Below are positions 1 through 9,656 of a DNA stretch of 64,000 nt, piece after piece; position 1 is the stretch's first letter; every line of letters begins with the position of its first letter. The notes beneath the pieces were generated by a model, which had not been told where the DNA came from, did not search any database, and saw nothing but the letters and a program-made list of their open reading frames with translations. This stretch comes from M3007 sp964484205. Lineage in GTDB: Bacteria > Bacteroidota > Bacteroidia > Chitinophagales > Saprospiraceae. The translations under genes were made by a program, and so were the position numbers. The stretch covers positions 124,001 to 188,000 of the forward strand of contig CAZAEZ010000003.1 of NCBI GenBank assembly GCA_964484205.1. The letters run 5' to 3'.

Positions 1-1097
1 AAAGTAAGTCCTGATAAAAACGGAATGGAATAATGGAGAAAGTAGTCATAGGTGGTTCCACCGGTATGCACTTTTTCAATGGAAATTGGTGCATTGGCGC
101 CAAATTGCAGTGCCGGTATGTTTACATCAATGTCGATTTTTACCATAAATTCTAAATAATCCACCGTTACATCATCGATATCGGTATTGACAATTTCAAC
201 ATCCAGTTCTTCGGCGCCGGTTATCGTCGACGAACTGACCGCAGTAGTTAAACGAACCAGCAAGTTTGCATTATCCCCGGCGGGCGTTGCCGCCAATTTT
301 ACGGTATCCGGGAATATGCCGTTAAAACCGGCATTGTTGGTGTTTACAGCGCAGGGAGAGGGCGAGCAGGAAACGGTTTGGTCGTAAGAGTCGTAATCCA
401 GGCCAATACACTCCAGTTGGATAATCTCGCCCGGGTAGGCCTGCACAATTACCGGAAAAAGGTAAGCATAGGTGCATTTTTTACCCGACGGACAAGGTTC
501 GGCATTTAAAATCGGAGTATCCGAGCCGGACATGGTTGGCGAAAAGGAAATCAGCGCATCCGAAGCGCCACAATCAAGAGCAGGACTGGTTGTTTCATTC
601 ATAAAATCGACGGCAATTTCATTAGCGGTTTTGTCGTCCCAAAGGACCTTGTTCTCCAAATCCCAATTTGTCCCGGCGCCTTCCTTGAAGCAAGTACCGC
701 TGGCATAGTGGTCGATAAAAGAAAAACCACCACTCGACACCAGGCGGATACGTGCATTCAGGCGCGCATGATCCAGATTAAAGGTTAACAAAGAGTCGGG
801 CGTAGTATCGGCAACTGTATAGCGGAGGTAAACCCGGTAACTAACCTGGTAAAAATTATCAACTCCGGTGCAGCCTAATGCTTCCGAGGCAACCGACGGG
901 CAACCGGGAGGTGTGTAGGAACTGTCTCTAATAATCATTAAGCGTAAATCATTGCAATTTCCAATACTGAAACATGGCGGCTCTTGCGCCTGCACAGGGG
1001 GGGGGGGAGCAAAACAATACCGCCAGCCAAAATACAGGCCAGGTAAAAAAAGCGCAAGCAGTACGGCCAGGCGCCGAAGAGAACTTTTGGAATTCAT
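1..1097 (-). CDS. secreted protein, 5' part only (runs off the window edge)
   Basis: An open frame of about 365 codons runs from an ATG at 1097 to the window edge without a stop, so the C-terminus is missing. The N-terminus (MNSKSSLRRLAVLLALFLPG) is a signal peptide, with a likely signal peptidase I site near VQAQE after a run of four prolines. The mature part is rich in Thr, Asp, Asn and Cys and looks like an extracellular beta-sandwich protein; I recognise no catalytic motif. The proline run is encoded by an 11-C tract (999-1009 on the plus strand), and the frame stays open through it with 11 C, so no frameshift needs to be assumed. A T9SS tail beyond the edge is plausible, by analogy with the next gene, but cannot be seen. 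Confidence 0.75.
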   Translation of the reverse strand, partial: MNSKSSLRRLAVLLALFLPGLYFGWRYCFAPPPPVQAQEPPCFSIGNCNDLRLMIIRDSSYTPPGCPSVASEALGCTGVDNFYQVSYRVYLRYTVADTTPDSLLTFNLDHARLNARIRLVSSGGFSFIDHYASGTCFKEGAGTNWDLENKVLWDDKTANEIAVDFMNETTSPALDCGASDALISFSPTMSGSDTPILNAEPCPSGKKCTYAYLFPVIVQAYPGEIIQLECIGLDYDSYDQTVSCSPSPCAVNTNNAGFNGIFPDTVKLAATPAGDNANLLVRLTTAVSSSTITGAEELDVEIVNTDIDDVTVDYLEFMVKIDIDVNIPALQFGANAPISIEKVHTGGTTYDYFLHYSIPFLSGLT

Positions 1098-1503
1098 GCT
1101 GTCGTTTCATGGTGAATTGATTTGATAAGGTGAACAATCGGTTATGGTTATGCCCTGGAACTTGTCTTTTGGACAAGTCAAAGCATAAATACAAAATTGC
1201 TTTGCGGCTGGAAGTACACGAACTTGTACGACCAAAGCGACGCAAGGCCCTAATGCCACCAGAAATCGAATCAAAAGAGGGAATTGCCGAAGCGTGGCGA
1301 CGGGGCTGTTGGATTAGCGGTTGTCAGGCAAGGCCGGAGAGGGGCCGGCGGAAAAACGTTTGAAATATACGTGCGATCCGGTGAATAAAGTCTAACGAGA
1401 CGGGGGGGATTAACAATTCTTGCTCGTGCATTGTAAGATTTCCTGCGGAATAGAAATCCCAGCAACCCTCCAAACTGCACCACCCCCTTTTCACAAAAAA
1501 AAC

Positions 1504-1616
1504 CCGCGTTGCGCCGAAGGCGCATCCGTTTTATCTGTGTTCTCAGGCTTCATAAGCGGCCACGCGTAGCGTGGTTAGAACACGGATTTGGCGGATGCGC
1601 CTTCGGCGCAACGCGG
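1504..1616. repeat. inverted repeat with 25-bp perfect arms
   Basis: The arms 1504-1528 and 1592-1616 are exact reverse complements built on the core GCGCCTTCGGCGC. A second, weaker inverted pair (ATCTGTGTTCT / AGAACACGGAT) and a small central palindrome (CCACGCGTAGCGTGG) lie inside. The element sits in the otherwise gene-free stretch 1098-1666, between the 5' end of one secreted-protein gene and the 3' end of the next. Outside the element I see nothing recognisable in that stretch. Confidence 0.8.
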
Positions 1617-1666
1617 ATATGCACGGATTTACAACCTGTCCGTACCCGGGAATTTTAGCTCGGAAT

Positions 1667-4447
1667 TTAATTGCTCACTTTAACCATCTTCCCCCGGGCA
1701 CGCAATTCCCCGTCCACCCCACGCAACTCAAACCAGTACATGCCCCGATCCAAATCAGGCAAATTCAACTCAACCGAACTGCCCTGAAAGGACTGATCGC
1801 GCAACAGGCGCCCCTGGCTGTCGAACAGCAGCAGCCGGTATTCCCCTTCCGCCGCATCCGGCAACACCAGGCGCGTGCGCTCCCGGAACGGGTTGGGTTG
1901 CACCGAAACGTTCAGACCGTCGTCGCCGAAAAGTTCCGTTAGCGACACCGTGTAAAAATCGCGGCCAAGGCGGTGCATCGTGGTGTTGGTGACCACCGGC
2001 GCATTGAAATCAAAATAGATCGACGCCGTGTTCAACAATACCGTGCCGAGGGGGGCATCTTGCCTTGGCCGGATTTTAAACTGGACAAACCCGTGGGAAT
2101 TTGCTTCATTGACGTTGCTGTCGGGCAGCATGATATTATCGAACCGGAACGACAGGGCGCCGGCATCGCGCATCGTCCAGGTGAACGGATGGGAAGCCGC
2201 GCCGATACGCAGGGTAGCCGGATCAAGCCAGGCCGACAGCGTGTCGCGGATTTCCACATAAAAAGCCGTATCGGTGCCGGTATTTTGAAAACGGATCAGG
2301 TAGCTCAGTTCGGTTTCGGGCTCGATCCAGTGCTCGCTTTCATAACCCGTGGGGAAGCCCTGCTTGTCGTTGGGGTCCCAACTGCCGATGATTTCCCGGC
2401 AGTCGATATCCGTGAACGGATCGGCATCGTCGAGCGCGTACTGGTTGATGAGGCCCGTCGAATTAAATCCGCCGCAGCCTTCAATCGCCGCCGACGGCAC
2501 GGAGGGGTACGGGTAGCCGGGCTCCTGCTCGGCCTGGATGCGCTGGGTGGAGCCGTTGGCCGGGCGCTGGATCAGCATTTCCTGCCCGGGGTCCAGGTTA
2601 AAGCCGCCGTTGTACAGCACCACATGGTCTTCGGTGATGATGTATTCCAGCGCATCCGTAGCCGCCGGACCCACGTTTTTCAAGGTAAATTCCACCAGCG
2701 TATCGCCCACGCAACGCGCGCCGGCCTGCACCCGGGCGCCCGACCAGCTGACCGGAAAAATGCAGAGCGTATCCGGGGAAATGCGCGCCTCCACGCAGAG
2801 CGTTTGGCCGATAACCGTCGAGTCGCAATCGACATTTACGGTCAGTTTAAAATCGCCGCATTCGGCAAAACCAACCGTCCCGAGCTCGAACCACAGCGTG
2901 TCGCCACTTTGTTGGGCAGGGGCCAGGGTGGCCGACACGAAGTCGAGCTGGGGCGGTAAAATAACCTGGATCAGGGCGTCGTGAGCAGCGACCGTGCCCT
3001 GATTACACCAGGTTACGTTATAGGTGTTGTTAAAACAACGGCGCAAAAACGGCGTGGCAATGGACACATCGAGCAGGGAGCACAAGGCGGAATCCTGCAC
3101 AAAAAAATCCTGCTCCAGCGTGTCGGGCTGGCTGCCGATTTGCAGGTTGTGGGTTTCGGTGCAGGCGATCCACAGGTCGCCGGGCCGGTGCACTTTCACG
3201 GCATAATCGCCGGGGGGCAGATTAAACTGGTAAAAGCCGCTGGTATCGGTCAGGATGGCCGTTTCAAAGATGTCTCCGGTGGCGGTTACCAGCCAGTTTT
3301 TCAGGGCTTGGTCGGTGGCATTGTGGGCGCAGTTGTGGTTTTTGTCAAACCAGACCTTGCCCTGGATGAAGTTTGGGTAAATATTTCCGACGGCGTCGGT
3401 TTTCAGGAGCAGGCCATATCGGTCCTGGTTTGGATTTTCGAGAAAACCGCCGACCAGCAAGCCGTTGTCGGGTGTGGCCCGGATGTGAAACCCAACACCG
3501 GTAGAACCGTTTGGCTGGTAAACTTTTGTAAAAAGCGTGTTCCCGGCGAGATCAATCTTTTTTACGACAATTTTAAACGGATTGAAGTCCGAGCCGCACA
3601 GGGCAATATTGCCGTCGGTGGTCAGGCAACTGGACCAGAGGACCTCGTTGTAGAGTTGTGTCCACAACAAATTCCCATTACTGTCGGTCCGGCTGAGTTG
3701 GCTGTTAATGGCATCCTGCGTGGAATGAATATAGTCGCCGGAAGGCAATTGGTTCAGACTGCCGTAAAAGACGAATCCCAGGTTTGGATAGCCCTGTTCC
3801 CAGCTTTTATCGCCGTTGGCATCGGCTTTGATCAGTTTGGGTGCGCCGGAAAAATTGGGCAGATCGTCGTGGGAAACCAGCATGGCAAAGCCTCCGTCGT
3901 TGGTGGTGATCAGGTCTGAGAGAAAAACCAGTTTTTGGGTGCTCAGCGGTTTGCTCCAAACGGTGTTCAGGCCGGCGTCGAGCCGATACACCTGTAGGGT
4001 GGAATCGTTGAGCCGGTTGGCGGCGTAGAAGCCGTCGGCCACCGGGTGAAAACGCAAAAAGCCGGTATAAAGGCGCTGCGCAATCTCATTCCCCTGCGGG
4101 TCAAAAAGCAGGATACCGGTTGGCGAGCCGCTGTTTTCGACATACACCCCGAGCGCGTAGTTGCCGTTGGGTAGCACGAACAGGTCGGAAACGGGGTCGT
4201 CCGAACTGGGCAGGCTGACCGGTTTTTCCCAAACCACATCGCCGTTCGGGTCGGTTTTGACCAGGCGGTCGGGGCGGCCGATATAAAACAGGTAGCCGCC
4301 GTCGGGGGTGAGCGCGGTGGCAATGACCCCGTTGGTGGAAATATGCGGAGCTGTATCATACAGGCGCACGAATCCCTGTGCCGGAAGTTCCGGGGTTAAA
4401 CAAACAGCGATCGCCAAAATCAGGAGTTGGAATTTCTGCATTTTCAT
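1667..4447 (-). CDS. secreted beta-propeller/DUF7619-like protein with T9SS tail
   Basis: This 926-residue protein starts with a signal peptide (LILAIAVCLTPELPAQG). Residues of about 25-360 hold repeats of the type LVKTDPNGDVVWEK, IKADANGDKSWEQ and RTDSNGNLLWTQ, typical of the propeller-like repeats in Bacteroidota secreted proteins. A SdrD/SpaA-like beta domain follows (IQGKVWFDKNHNC onward). Then comes a segment like DUF7619 (SWDPNDKQGFP through IYFDFNAPVVTNT). The last 75 residues form a type A T9SS sorting domain (VQPNPFRERTRL, ending GKMVKVSN), so the protein is probably exported across the outer membrane and anchored or released. No enzyme motif is visible; a surface or adhesion role is only an inference. 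Confidence 0.85.
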   Translation of the reverse strand: MKMQKFQLLILAIAVCLTPELPAQGFVRLYDTAPHISTNGVIATALTPDGGYLFYIGRPDRLVKTDPNGDVVWEKPVSLPSSDDPVSDLFVLPNGNYALGVYVENSGSPTGILLFDPQGNEIAQRLYTGFLRFHPVADGFYAANRLNDSTLQVYRLDAGLNTVWSKPLSTQKLVFLSDLITTNDGGFAMLVSHDDLPNFSGAPKLIKADANGDKSWEQGYPNLGFVFYGSLNQLPSGDYIHSTQDAINSQLSRTDSNGNLLWTQLYNEVLWSSCLTTDGNIALCGSDFNPFKIVVKKIDLAGNTLFTKVYQPNGSTGVGFHIRATPDNGLLVGGFLENPNQDRYGLLLKTDAVGNIYPNFIQGKVWFDKNHNCAHNATDQALKNWLVTATGDIFETAILTDTSGFYQFNLPPGDYAVKVHRPGDLWIACTETHNLQIGSQPDTLEQDFFVQDSALCSLLDVSIATPFLRRCFNNTYNVTWCNQGTVAAHDALIQVILPPQLDFVSATLAPAQQSGDTLWFELGTVGFAECGDFKLTVNVDCDSTVIGQTLCVEARISPDTLCIFPVSWSGARVQAGARCVGDTLVEFTLKNVGPAATDALEYIITEDHVVLYNGGFNLDPGQEMLIQRPANGSTQRIQAEQEPGYPYPSVPSAAIEGCGGFNSTGLINQYALDDADPFTDIDCREIIGSWDPNDKQGFPTGYESEHWIEPETELSYLIRFQNTGTDTAFYVEIRDTLSAWLDPATLRIGAASHPFTWTMRDAGALSFRFDNIMLPDSNVNEANSHGFVQFKIRPRQDAPLGTVLLNTASIYFDFNAPVVTNTTMHRLGRDFYTVSLTELFGDDGLNVSVQPNPFRERTRLVLPDAAEGEYRLLLFDSQGRLLRDQSFQGSSVELNLPDLDRGMYWFELRGVDGELRARGKMVKVSN

Positions 4448-4626
4448 AAGATGTATTTATTAATCAATCCAGTTGATGGAACAAAAGTCCGGCCCATACC
4501 CGTTGCACTCAAACACAAAATTTCCAATTTGTCGAGATAAAAAATTTAATCGCCTGTTCAACTCCCTGAAAATCAATGGCTGGATTTTTGCGTATCATTA
4601 TTTACTGAAAAAACATTCAACCTGAA

Positions 4627-6084
4627 ATGGCGTCCATCATGCAAAAATCACCCCTGGTGCAAACCCTGTCGGCCCTCAACCTGCGTGAGCGGCAGGAATT
4701 GGGGCGTTGGGTGCGGTCGCCGGCATTTAACCGCCGCCCCGAAGTTGTCGAACTGTACGACTGGCTCTGCACCCAACTAGGCGGCAATGAGCCGGCGGAA
4801 CCGGAATTGTCGAACAAACGAACCTTGCGCCGCCACCTGGACGTCGACGAGCCGGGTTTGCGGCACACCATGTCGTACCTGTTCCGCATCGTCAAACAGT
4901 ACCTGGCCTGGCGCGAATGGAGCGCCGACCCGCAAGCAGAGGGCCGGTACCTGTGTCGCGCCCTGCGAAAAAAAGGCTTATCGGCGGTGTTCGACAAGGA
5001 ATTCAAAACCCTGGAAAACGTTCCGCAAAACGCCCCGCAAAATGCCGCATTTTACCTGGAGCGGTACCAGCTCGCCATGGAACATTGGGAAGCCCAGCAC
5101 CACAAAGGCCCCATGGAAGGCAATCAACTGCGCGCATCCGATGCGGCGTTTTCAAACTTTGTCGCCATCACGGCCTTGCGACACGGCTGTGCAGCGCTGG
5201 ACCAGCCGGGCCTGATCGCCAGTCAGGAAATTTCGTGGCTGGCCGAAACCGTCAGTGCAGTGGAAGCGGGGCGTTTTGCTGACGTTCCGGCTGTGCAGGT
5301 GTACTACCACTGTTATAAATTGATGCACGAGGGGTCGGCGGTCAATTTTGAGGCATTAAAAAATTTGCTGGCGGAACAACCGGCCCTGCTGCCGTCGCAG
5401 GAGTTGCGCGATGTGTACCTGATCGCGATCAACTTTTGCATCAAAAAACTGAATACCGGCGCCCGCAACTTCATCCGGGAAGCGCTGGACCTGTATCGCC
5501 TCGGGCTGGAACGGCAGGTCATCCAGGACAGCGGCGTGCTCAGCAAGGCCACCTACCAGAATATTCTGCTGCTGGCACTAGCCTCCGAAGAGTGGGATTG
5601 GGCCCGTAATTTCCTGGAAACCTACCGCAATGCCCTGCCCTCGGCCGAACGGCACAATACCTACCATTTCAACCTGGCGCTGTATTTTTTTCGAAAAAAA
5701 GACTACGCGGCGGCCCAGGAAATTTTGCGGGATGTGGATTTTCGCGATGTGCACCACAACCTGGATGCACGGCGCATGCTTGTCCGGATCTATTTTGATA
5801 CCGGCGCGTTCAATGCACTCGATGCGCTCTTGCACAGTTTCCGGATATACCTGCAACGCCACCGGACCATTGGTTACCACCGCGACCTGAACGCCAACTT
5901 TGTCCGCATGGTCCAACGATTGCTCAAACTGCCGCCCGGCGATGCACAGGCCCGGGAAGATTTGCGCCAACAGATGGCCGACGAATACTACCTCGCCGAA
6001 CGGGAATGGCTGCTGGAACAGATCAATACGGCCCACCACACATCCTTCGCTCAAACAGTTAATTTTCCGCTCAAAACCAAATAA
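4627..6084 (+). CDS. hypothetical helical protein, about 485 aa
   Basis: I do not recognise this family. The protein has no signal peptide and no membrane segment, so it is probably cytoplasmic. It is rich in Leu, Arg and Glu, with helix-turn-helix spacing throughout. Segments such as NTYHFNLALYFFRKKDYAAA and the following repeat-like region resemble degenerate TPR or alpha-solenoid units. The N-terminal 100 residues (LNLRERQELGRWVRSPAFNR) look like a separate small helical domain. ATG at 4627 is used; ATG at 4639 is also possible. It stands alone, upstream of the nqr operon and after a gap of about 180 bp from the divergent gene. Confidence 0.7.
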   Translation: MASIMQKSPLVQTLSALNLRERQELGRWVRSPAFNRRPEVVELYDWLCTQLGGNEPAEPELSNKRTLRRHLDVDEPGLRHTMSYLFRIVKQYLAWREWSADPQAEGRYLCRALRKKGLSAVFDKEFKTLENVPQNAPQNAAFYLERYQLAMEHWEAQHHKGPMEGNQLRASDAAFSNFVAITALRHGCAALDQPGLIASQEISWLAETVSAVEAGRFADVPAVQVYYHCYKLMHEGSAVNFEALKNLLAEQPALLPSQELRDVYLIAINFCIKKLNTGARNFIREALDLYRLGLERQVIQDSGVLSKATYQNILLLALASEEWDWARNFLETYRNALPSAERHNTYHFNLALYFFRKKDYAAAQEILRDVDFRDVHHNLDARRMLVRIYFDTGAFNALDALLHSFRIYLQRHRTIGYHRDLNANFVRMVQRLLKLPPGDAQAREDLRQQMADEYYLAEREWLLEQINTAHHTSFAQTVNFPLKTK

Positions 6085-6271
6085 AACCTACGTGCGCACA
6101 ATGCTCGAGATCATTCCTCCGCATGATTGACACATTCCAAAAATTCTTGCACTTGGCGGCGGGGGACAATCCGGGACAGACGCCGTTTTTTTCAAAATAC
6201 TTTTAGGATAAACGCTTTGTCATCAAAATAAAATGTCCTTTTTTTGCCACTTCCGGAAAAGGAATGTTATC

Positions 6272-7627
6272 ATGGGCAAACAGATCAATATTCGGCGCGG
6301 CTTTAATATCAAGCTGAAAGGAGCTGCCGAAAAAGTTACAGCAGAAGTACCAACCTCCGAAGTAATCGCCATCAAGCCAACGGATTTCCCGGCGATTACT
6401 CCCAAACTTTTAGTTGGCCCGGGCGATGAGGTACTGGCCGGTCAGGCGCTTTTTTACGATAAAGACCGACCAAACCTCCGCTTCCCTTCGCCGGTCAGCG
6501 GCGAAGTAGCCGAGGTGGTGCGCGGCGCCAAACGGCGGATCCTGGAGATTCGCATTCTGGCCGACCGGCAGAAAACCCGCTACAAAGAATTTTCGAAGGC
6601 CGACCCGGCAAAAGTCGACCGCGCCAAAGTAATCGAGCAATTGCTCGACAGCGGCTGCTGGCACTACATCCGGCAGCGCCCCTACTCCGTCATCGCCGAT
6701 TCGGTGGATGTACCGAAAGCGATCTTTGTTTCCTGTTTTGATTCTGCGCCCCTGGCGCCCGATCTGGCTTATGTTGTCGGGCAGGACAAGGAAAACTTCC
6801 AGGCAGGGCTTCAGGTACTCCAGGTACTGGCAAACGGCAACCTGCACCTTGGCATTCCCGCCAATGGCGGCCTGGGCGAATCCGATCTGGGCGGCATTTC
6901 CCCCGAGCGCATCCACCGCTTCAGCGGGCCGCACCCGGCCGGGAATGTCGGCATTCAAATACACCATATCGACCCGATCAAAGCGGGCGAACGCGTCTGG
7001 TTTGTGCATCCGCAGGATGTAGTGATCATCGGCCGGTTGTTTCTCGAAGGCCGTTACCGCGCCGACCGCATTGTGGCGCTTACCGGAAGCTGCGTAGCGC
7101 AGCCGCAGTATTTCCACGCAGTCACCGGCCAAACCCTCGACAGCATTGTCGGTGGCCGCTTGAATACGGACCACTGCCGGATCATCCAGGGCAATGTGCT
7201 GACCGGGAAAAAGTCGTCGGCTGACGGATTTTTGTCGTTTTACACCAACCAGATCACGGCTATACCCGAAGGCGACCAACCCGAGTTTCTCGGCTGGCTG
7301 CTCCCGGGCTTTAAAAAACTGAGCCTCTCGCGTACGTTCTTTTCCTGGCTGGCGCCAAACCGGGTGTACGACCTGGACACCAACATGCACGGGGAAGAAC
7401 GCGCGTTTGTGATGACCGGGCAGTACGACAAGGTGCTCCCCATGAATATCATGCCGGTTATGTTGCTCAAAGCCATTCTTGCGAACGACGTTGAACGGAT
7501 GGAACAACTCGGCATTTACGAAGTGGCGGAAGAAGATTTTGCCCTCTGCGAATTTGTATGCACTTCAAAAATTGACGTGCAAAAGATCATCGCGGAAGGG
7601 CTGGCATATATGCAAACGGAAGGCTGA
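6272..7627 (+). CDS. nqrA: Na+-translocating NADH:quinone reductase subunit A
   Basis: NqrA is the cytoplasmic, membrane-bound subunit of the sodium-pumping NADH:ubiquinone (here probably menaquinone) reductase. ATG 6272 gives 451 residues, the usual NqrA length, and the family N-terminus MGKQINIRRGFNIKLKG; the longer frame from 6233 adds 13 unlikely residues. The N-terminal part has the RnfC-like barrel signature (FPAITPKLLVGPGDEVLAG), and GSCVAQPQYF with GGRLNTDHC are conserved NqrA stretches. It is the first gene of the six-gene nqr operon. The gap to nqrB is 137 bp and filled by an inverted-repeat-like sequence, unusual for this tightly packed operon. Confidence 0.96.
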   Translation: MGKQINIRRGFNIKLKGAAEKVTAEVPTSEVIAIKPTDFPAITPKLLVGPGDEVLAGQALFYDKDRPNLRFPSPVSGEVAEVVRGAKRRILEIRILADRQKTRYKEFSKADPAKVDRAKVIEQLLDSGCWHYIRQRPYSVIADSVDVPKAIFVSCFDSAPLAPDLAYVVGQDKENFQAGLQVLQVLANGNLHLGIPANGGLGESDLGGISPERIHRFSGPHPAGNVGIQIHHIDPIKAGERVWFVHPQDVVIIGRLFLEGRYRADRIVALTGSCVAQPQYFHAVTGQTLDSIVGGRLNTDHCRIIQGNVLTGKKSSADGFLSFYTNQITAIPEGDQPEFLGWLLPGFKKLSLSRTFFSWLAPNRVYDLDTNMHGEERAFVMTGQYDKVLPMNIMPVMLLKAILANDVERMEQLGIYEVAEEDFALCEFVCTSKIDVQKIIAEGLAYMQTEG

Positions 7628-7764
7628 GTAGGCCTTTGGCCCTTAGCCATTGGCTTTGGGCTGGTCCGGGTAACCGGTAAATTGTTAAAAAAAATCGGCA
7701 TCAACCGCCCTTCGAAAGCAGCCAAAAGCCCAAAACCAACAACCAACAGCAAAAAAAGCATACG
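7628..7764. repeat. intergenic repeat between nqrA and nqrB
   Basis: This spacer begins with TTGGC/TTAGCC words and ends with CAGCCAAAAGCCCAAAACC followed by CAACAACCAACAGCAA. The same two-part arrangement occurs directly upstream of obg (63583-63714). Both copies end within a few bases of a start codon. It looks like a degenerate palindromic intergenic repeat that has inserted in, or become part of, the leaders of these genes. Confidence 0.5.
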
Positions 7765-8922
7765 GTGAAATTTTTACAAAATATCATTCATTCCATCAAG
7801 CCGCACTTTGAAAAGGGCGGGCGGTTTGAAAAGCTCTACCCGGCTTTTGAAGCCCTGGAGACGTTCCTTTTCGTACCGGGTGAAACGACGGCACACGGCG
7901 TCCATGTTCGCGACGCCATGGACCTGAAGCGCACGATGATGACGGTGATCATCGCCCTGATTCCCACCGTGCTTTTCGGCATGTGGAACGTGGGATATCA
8001 GCACTACCTGGCCTACGGCATGGAATCTACCATCATGGAGAATTTCATGTTTGGATTCTGGAAAGTGCTTCCGATCATTGTCGTTTCCTATGCAGCGGGA
8101 CTTGGCGTTGAGTTTATTTTCTCCGTTTTGCGGGGGCACCCGGTGAGTGAGGGCTATCTCGTCACGGGTTTGCTGATCCCGCTAACCCTGCCGGTCAACT
8201 GCCCGCTGTGGATGGTGGCCCTGGCGGCGGTTTTCTGCACGCTGCTGGGCAAGGAGATTTTCGGTGGCACCGGCATGAATTTTATGAATCCCGCCTTGCT
8301 GGCGCGCGCCTTTTTGTTCTTTGCCTTTCCGGCCTACATGTCGGGCGACATCTGGACGGACCTTAGTCCTGAAGCCGGGCATGCCATTGTCGACGGCTTT
8401 TCGGGCGCCACGAACCTGGTGACGTTTGATGTAAATTTTCATAACCTGCCTTCTGCTGCCGATATGTTTTGGGGGTTTGAACAGGGCTCCATTGGCGAAA
8501 CCAGCGCCGCTGCCTGCCTGATCGGGGCCCTGATCCTGATCATTACCGGTGTGGGCAGCTGGCAGATCATCGTTTCCTGCGTGCTGGGTGTGCTGGGCAT
8601 GGGGCTTGTTTTGCAAGGCCTGGCTCCGGCAGACATGCCCAACCACGCCATGCATACACCGGCCTACTACCACCTGCTGATGGGTGGTTTCGCGTTTGGC
8701 GCCGTGTACATGGCTACCGACCCGGTGAGCGCCGCACAAACCGAACGCGGCAAGTGGATTTACGGCTTGCTTATCGGTGCGTTTACGGTTATTTTACGGG
8801 TATTCAACCCGGCGTACCCCGAAGCCGTTATGCTCAGTATTTTGCTGATGAACGTATTTGCCCCCCTGATTGACCATATGGTCGTTGAACAACACATTAA
8901 AAAAAGATTGAAACGTGCATAG
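7765..8922 (+). CDS. nqrB: Na+-translocating NADH:quinone reductase subunit B
   Basis: NqrB is the polytopic membrane subunit that carries a covalently bound FMN and riboflavin and forms part of the sodium path. The 385 residues include many hydrophobic helices and the flavinylation motif DGFSGAT at about 210-216, whose Thr216 is the expected phosphoester-linked FMN site. The frame opens with GTG at 7765, and no in-frame ATG fits; the resulting N-terminus (MKFLQNIIHSIKPHFEKGG) matches the family. It overlaps nqrC by 8 bp, so the two are translationally coupled. ApbE, encoded downstream, is the enzyme expected to attach FMN. Confidence 0.96.
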   Translation: MKFLQNIIHSIKPHFEKGGRFEKLYPAFEALETFLFVPGETTAHGVHVRDAMDLKRTMMTVIIALIPTVLFGMWNVGYQHYLAYGMESTIMENFMFGFWKVLPIIVVSYAAGLGVEFIFSVLRGHPVSEGYLVTGLLIPLTLPVNCPLWMVALAAVFCTLLGKEIFGGTGMNFMNPALLARAFLFFAFPAYMSGDIWTDLSPEAGHAIVDGFSGATNLVTFDVNFHNLPSAADMFWGFEQGSIGETSAAACLIGALILIITGVGSWQIIVSCVLGVLGMGLVLQGLAPADMPNHAMHTPAYYHLLMGGFAFGAVYMATDPVSAAQTERGKWIYGLLIGAFTVILRVFNPAYPEAVMLSILLMNVFAPLIDHMVVEQHIKKRLKRA

Positions 8923-9649
8923 CAACAGCTACACCCTTTTATACGCAGCCGCCATTTCTGTGGTTACCGCCATCATTCTGGCCGTAACCTCTGAAGGGCT
9001 GAAGCCCCTGCAGGAGGCCAACGTCGCGCTCGACACCAAGAAAAATATCCTGCGCTCGGTCCGTATTGCTTCAGACGACCGGGCAACCATCGAAAAAACG
9101 TACAATGCCAATGTCGAAGAAATGGTGGTAAACAGCGCCGGAGAAGTAGTGCCTGATGCATCCGCCAAGGCAATCCGCCTGAAAGATCAGGTGAACAAAG
9201 CACCGGAAGAGCGGCTCCTGCCGCTATACGTTTTTACCGGCGAGGCCGGAAAAAAATATTACGTCGTGCCGGTGTACGGTGTCGGCCTGTGGGGGCCGAT
9301 CTGGGGCTATGTCGCCCTGGAAGGTGATTTCAACACGGTATACGGCGCCTTTTTTGACCACAAGGGGGAAACGCCGGGGCTCGGCGCCGAGATTTCCGAA
9401 CAACCCTTTCAGGAGCAATTTCAGGGCAAAGAAATCCTGTCGGATCAAGATCAATTTGTTTCGGTCCACGTTGTAAAACCGACCGATAAGTTTGACCTGG
9501 GTACCGAACATCGTGTCGACGGCATTTCCGGCGGCACCATCACTTCGCGCGGTGTGGATGCCATGTTGAAAAACTGCATTGAGCCCTACCTGGGTTACTT
9601 TGAATCTGTAAAATCAAGCACCGGTGCTGTTATGCCGGAGCCAAAATAG
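8915..9649 (+). CDS. nqrC: Na+-translocating NADH:quinone reductase subunit C
   Basis: NqrC has one N-terminal membrane helix (LLYAAAISVVTAIILAVTS) and a periplasmic FMN-binding domain. The ApbE target motif DGISGGT is at about 202-208, so Thr208 should carry the covalent FMN. The 244-residue length is normal. It starts inside the last codons of nqrB and is followed 7 bp later by nqrD. Confidence 0.96.
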   Translation: MHSNSYTLLYAAAISVVTAIILAVTSEGLKPLQEANVALDTKKNILRSVRIASDDRATIEKTYNANVEEMVVNSAGEVVPDASAKAIRLKDQVNKAPEERLLPLYVFTGEAGKKYYVVPVYGVGLWGPIWGYVALEGDFNTVYGAFFDHKGETPGLGAEISEQPFQEQFQGKEILSDQDQFVSVHVVKPTDKFDLGTEHRVDGISGGTITSRGVDAMLKNCIEPYLGYFESVKSSTGAVMPEPK

Positions 9650-9656
9650 TTGAATT

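Noticed and set aside
999..1009. An 11-G tract that might signal a frameshift in the first secreted protein
   Set aside because: Starting at ATG 1097 the frame passes through the tract with 11 bases intact and continues open to the edge, with a good signal peptide, so no shift is needed.
1973..3919. Long plus-strand frames opposite the 926-residue T9SS protein
   Set aside because: Antisense shadows; the minus-strand protein has a signal peptide, propeller repeats and sorting tail.
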